NCBI GenBank assembly: GCA_905182985.1
Contig: CAJJDN010000132.1
Span: forward strand, 14,836 to 78,835
Source: Paramecium sonneborni
Taxonomy: Eukaryota > Ciliophora > Oligohymenophorea > Peniculida > Parameciidae
Length of the DNA: 64,000 nucleotides
Direction: 5' to 3'
Below the pieces are notes generated by a model. That model was not told where the DNA came from. It ran no database searches and saw nothing but the letters and a program-made list of their open reading frames with translations. Within the stretch, counting starts at the first letter, position 1, and every line of letters begins with the position of its first letter. Shown one piece after another: positions 61,815-64,000 of the stretch. The translations under genes were made by a program, and so were the position numbers.

Positions 61815-63694
61815 TCAAAAATTATGGTAATGGTTTTATTATTTGAATTATAGAATGCTTTATTATTATGGACGATTAATTGAAGCCAAACCTACAAAAA
61901 GTTGACTATTTAAAACTAATCCTTATTCTCCTCTATAGACTAAATCTTATTATTATGTAGTGTCCTTCTTAATTACTTAAGTAGTAGCTCCTAATCCAAA
62001 CATTTCTAACGTCGTTGGTTCTTAAAGTGCAACATCATTTTTGAATGGATCCATAAGTATCTGATCATAAAAGTTACCAGAATAAAAAATATTGAATTCA
62101 TTCCTTTAAACAGCAACTAGGGTGGTAGTGAGGATCATCAAAACTTCGGTAAAGATAGATCTAATTTTAATATATTTTATTTACGTTGGTAAAGGAAATG
62201 AAAATATATATTGAATGAGAACCCATAAAATGAGTCCAACTAATAAACCAAAGAAAGCAATAATTTCATATACGTATGTTTACTTATGTTTATCAAACCT
62301 ATTAACATATCCCAAAAAGAAGCCTTATTTTTTGTATAAATAGTTTACCAGGAAATAGCAAATTGAAAATAGAAACCCATGCACATTTTTTTTTGTAAAT
62401 ATAACGAAAATAAGGAAATTATGCTGAAAGTGGAGTATTGAAGTATCTTAATGCAACACTATCCCATTCATATCTGACTGTTTAACTTAAATAAATAGAA
62501 CAAAATATATCCACAATCATAATGGGTATAAAAAATTAAAGGGCATCTTTTAATGATGTTATTTTAAATAATTTAATCAAGGATCCTAAAATACATATTG
62601 ATAAAAGATTACTAACCTAAAAGATATTATTTAATAATACATACAAACCATGGTTAATCATAATAAAGATAAAAAAATATCAGCAAAGTTGAAAAAAATA
62701 TTGATAAATAATCCCTAACTTTTAAACAATAAATCTTTTCTGCTAAAAATGTAAGAGTATTTCTGAATTTACCAAAAATTTCATTGAAAAAATGGAATGA
62801 AGTGAGAGCACAAATAAAATAGATCAATATTTTGATAATTTTCTCTGCTTTTTCTTAATAAGTCATGGAAGTAAATAATGCAATTAATAATAATCCCATA
62901 TATCCTAAAGCTTAAGGCCAATATAAATAGAATCCTTAAAAAGGAGTTAGATCAACATTTTGGATATTTTGCTCTTAAAATTATCTTCTTTTAGCTGGTG
63001 TCACAAAAGCTATTCTAAATGAATAAATTTTCCCGAAAGTTGCTAATATAATAATAACAACAGAATCAAAGGTTATTAAAATAATATTACTCCAATCAAA
63101 TCTAAAAAATAATATTTATAAATACCTTTTAGGATGATAATTGCTATCGCAAATAAATTAATATTAGAAATTAATACCTTAATAATCTTGAAATCTAATG
63201 AAAACATTTTAAATACTCCAGTAATTAGAATTATTAACTTTTCTTTCGCAATTATGAATAAAATCAACAACAATTCTTTAATGAGGTTCTATAATAGGTA
63301 AAGTAGATAATTTAGGAGCAACAGGAATATCTTAATAATCTAAATAGTCTGTTATAGTTAATTATCTCAAAAAAATAGTTTTATTTTCATTATTAATGAT
63401 TGTTAAGGGTAATGTAAATTTCTAACTTGCATGACCATGAATAGATAAAGTATCAATTTTGTATTTAGTTAGATTAGTAGGACAACATGATAATAGTGGA
63501 AATTGATCATAATCAAAATATTAACTAAGTTGATTATCTTTATAAACAGTTTAAGGAAGATTTTCTTCAGGGTCTTTTTATTTTGGTATTATTGTACCAA
63601 ATTAGAGTGATACATCTGGAAATGCAAAGTTTGTTGTGATAATTTGAAATAGTATTATATTAAACATTAAATATAAAGTAAAATCAAATTTCAT
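61815..63694 (-). CDS. Multi-pass membrane protein with signal peptide and luminal domain
   Basis: About 590 aa, several introns of ~24-25 nt (e.g. GTATTTATAAATATTATTTTTTAG, GTAAACTATTTATACAAAAAATAAG, GTAAATAAAATATATTAAAATTAG). N-terminus MKFDFTLYLMFNIILFQIITTNFAF is a signal peptide. A soluble region of ~170 residues follows (PLLSCCPTNLTKYKIDTLSIHG). Then come several TMs: WSNIILITFDSVVIIILATF, LYWPQALGYMGLLLIALFT, IIKILIYFICALTSF, YLSIFFSTLLIFFYLYY, and YEIIAFFGLLVGLILWVLIQY. After the last TM a ~100-residue cytosolic tail ends at TGA 61815-61817. Overall layout resembles eukaryotic luminal-domain/7TM proteins, but no signature identifies a family. Some exon joins in the middle are approximate. 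Confidence 0.65.
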
Positions 63695-64000
63695 ATTCCT
63701 TAATTTTAGTTTAGAGTATTTAGTTTAATTATTTCTAATCTTCCATTTTTTTGACTAATTTTTTAATAATGAGTTTTTATAAGATAATAATCTCATCTTT
63801 ATCAGGTATTCTCACATTTTCATCTGTGTCTTCAATAGGATTTGATAAACCATATTCTAATTCTGGTAAGACATCAATATGTTATATTTAAAGGCCTCTT
63901 AACAATTAAATCATCTATATATAGGTATCATTAATTTTATCTTTTGAACGACAATGTATTTCTGTACCATCTTTTGAAACTTTGAATTTATGTTACAATA
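63684..64000 (-). CDS. C-terminal part of an unknown protein, runs off the window
   Basis: An open minus frame reads KFKVSKDGTEIHCRSKDKINDTYIQMIQLLRGLQ, then ELEYGLSNPIEDTDENVRIPDKDEIIILQK, then a helical end (IIKKLVKKMEDQKQLNQILQTKIKEYEI) with TGA at 63684-63686. The last 11 bases overlap the proposed start of the downstream multi-TM gene on the same strand. Function unknown. Confidence 0.6.

Noticed and set aside
1..64000. tRNA genes, rRNA, CRISPR arrays, telomeric C4A2-type repeats
   Set aside because: Looked for T-loop GTTCGAATC-like boxes, regularly spaced repeats and CCCCAA/CCCAAA runs; none convincing. GGTTCAAATCC near 44165 is inside the TTLL coding sequence without a cloverleaf.

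Overview
The window reads as macronuclear DNA of a Paramecium-like ciliate. It is very AT-rich. Every convincing reading frame uses TAA and TAG as glutamine and TGA as the only stop. Genes are cut by tiny GT..AG introns (about 18-37 nt, mostly 20-28) and packed closely on both strands. Several products belong to families well known from Paramecium: long WD40 proteins, Cys-rich surface-type proteins, IQ-tailed tubulin ligases and YwqK-like proteins. Coordinates below were built by hand translation with splicing. Where an exact CDS is given, the spliced length is a multiple of three. I cannot name the species.

Layout. 1-16 kb is gene-poor. It mixes a few intact genes (WD40 2902-3905, a small unknown ORF 4516-5101) with decayed remains of recognisable genes: Cys-rich proteins, a P5A-type ATPase, an RBR-like Cys cluster, NIF3 and RAD50. 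It also holds a purine-rich island near 10-11 kb. 16-23 kb carries a B-box-like WD40 protein, a Cys-rich protein and a TPR protein with roughly one exon per repeat. 23.8-31.4 kb carries a CCT-motif protein, a small protein, a tRNA-ligase-like protein with a degenerate P-loop, an Rdx/SelW-like protein and two coiled-coil or unknown proteins. 31.4-38.8 kb carries a 1,565-codon coiled-coil/LamG-like/Rdx protein, ribosomal eS24 and arginine kinase. 39.1-49.9 kb carries a protein kinase, an atypical Rab-like GTPase, a TTLL enzyme with an IQ tail, an unknown protein and an EF-hand/PH/kinase protein resembling CDPK7. 50-58.6 kb carries THOC3, a two-TM protein, a 72-aa acidic-tailed protein and a ~2,200-aa EML (EMAP-like) protein with EF-hands. 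The right end has a degraded YwqK-like locus, a multi-TM protein with a signal peptide and the tail of one more gene.

Three places (around 20.2-20.8 kb, 40,975 and 61,691-61,695) have Ns with the same 0.5-1.1 kb sequence on both sides. These are almost certainly unmerged assembly overlaps, so some 3' gene ends appear twice.

Functionally the intact genes lean toward cilia and microtubules (TTLL, EML, coiled-coil proteins), Ca2+/phosphoinositide-type signalling (EF-PH-kinase, second kinase, GTPase), phosphagen energy buffering (arginine kinase) and RNA processing or translation (THOC3, tRNA-ligase-like, eS24). No operon-like logic is expected or seen. No tRNA, rRNA, CRISPR or telomeric repeat was found.
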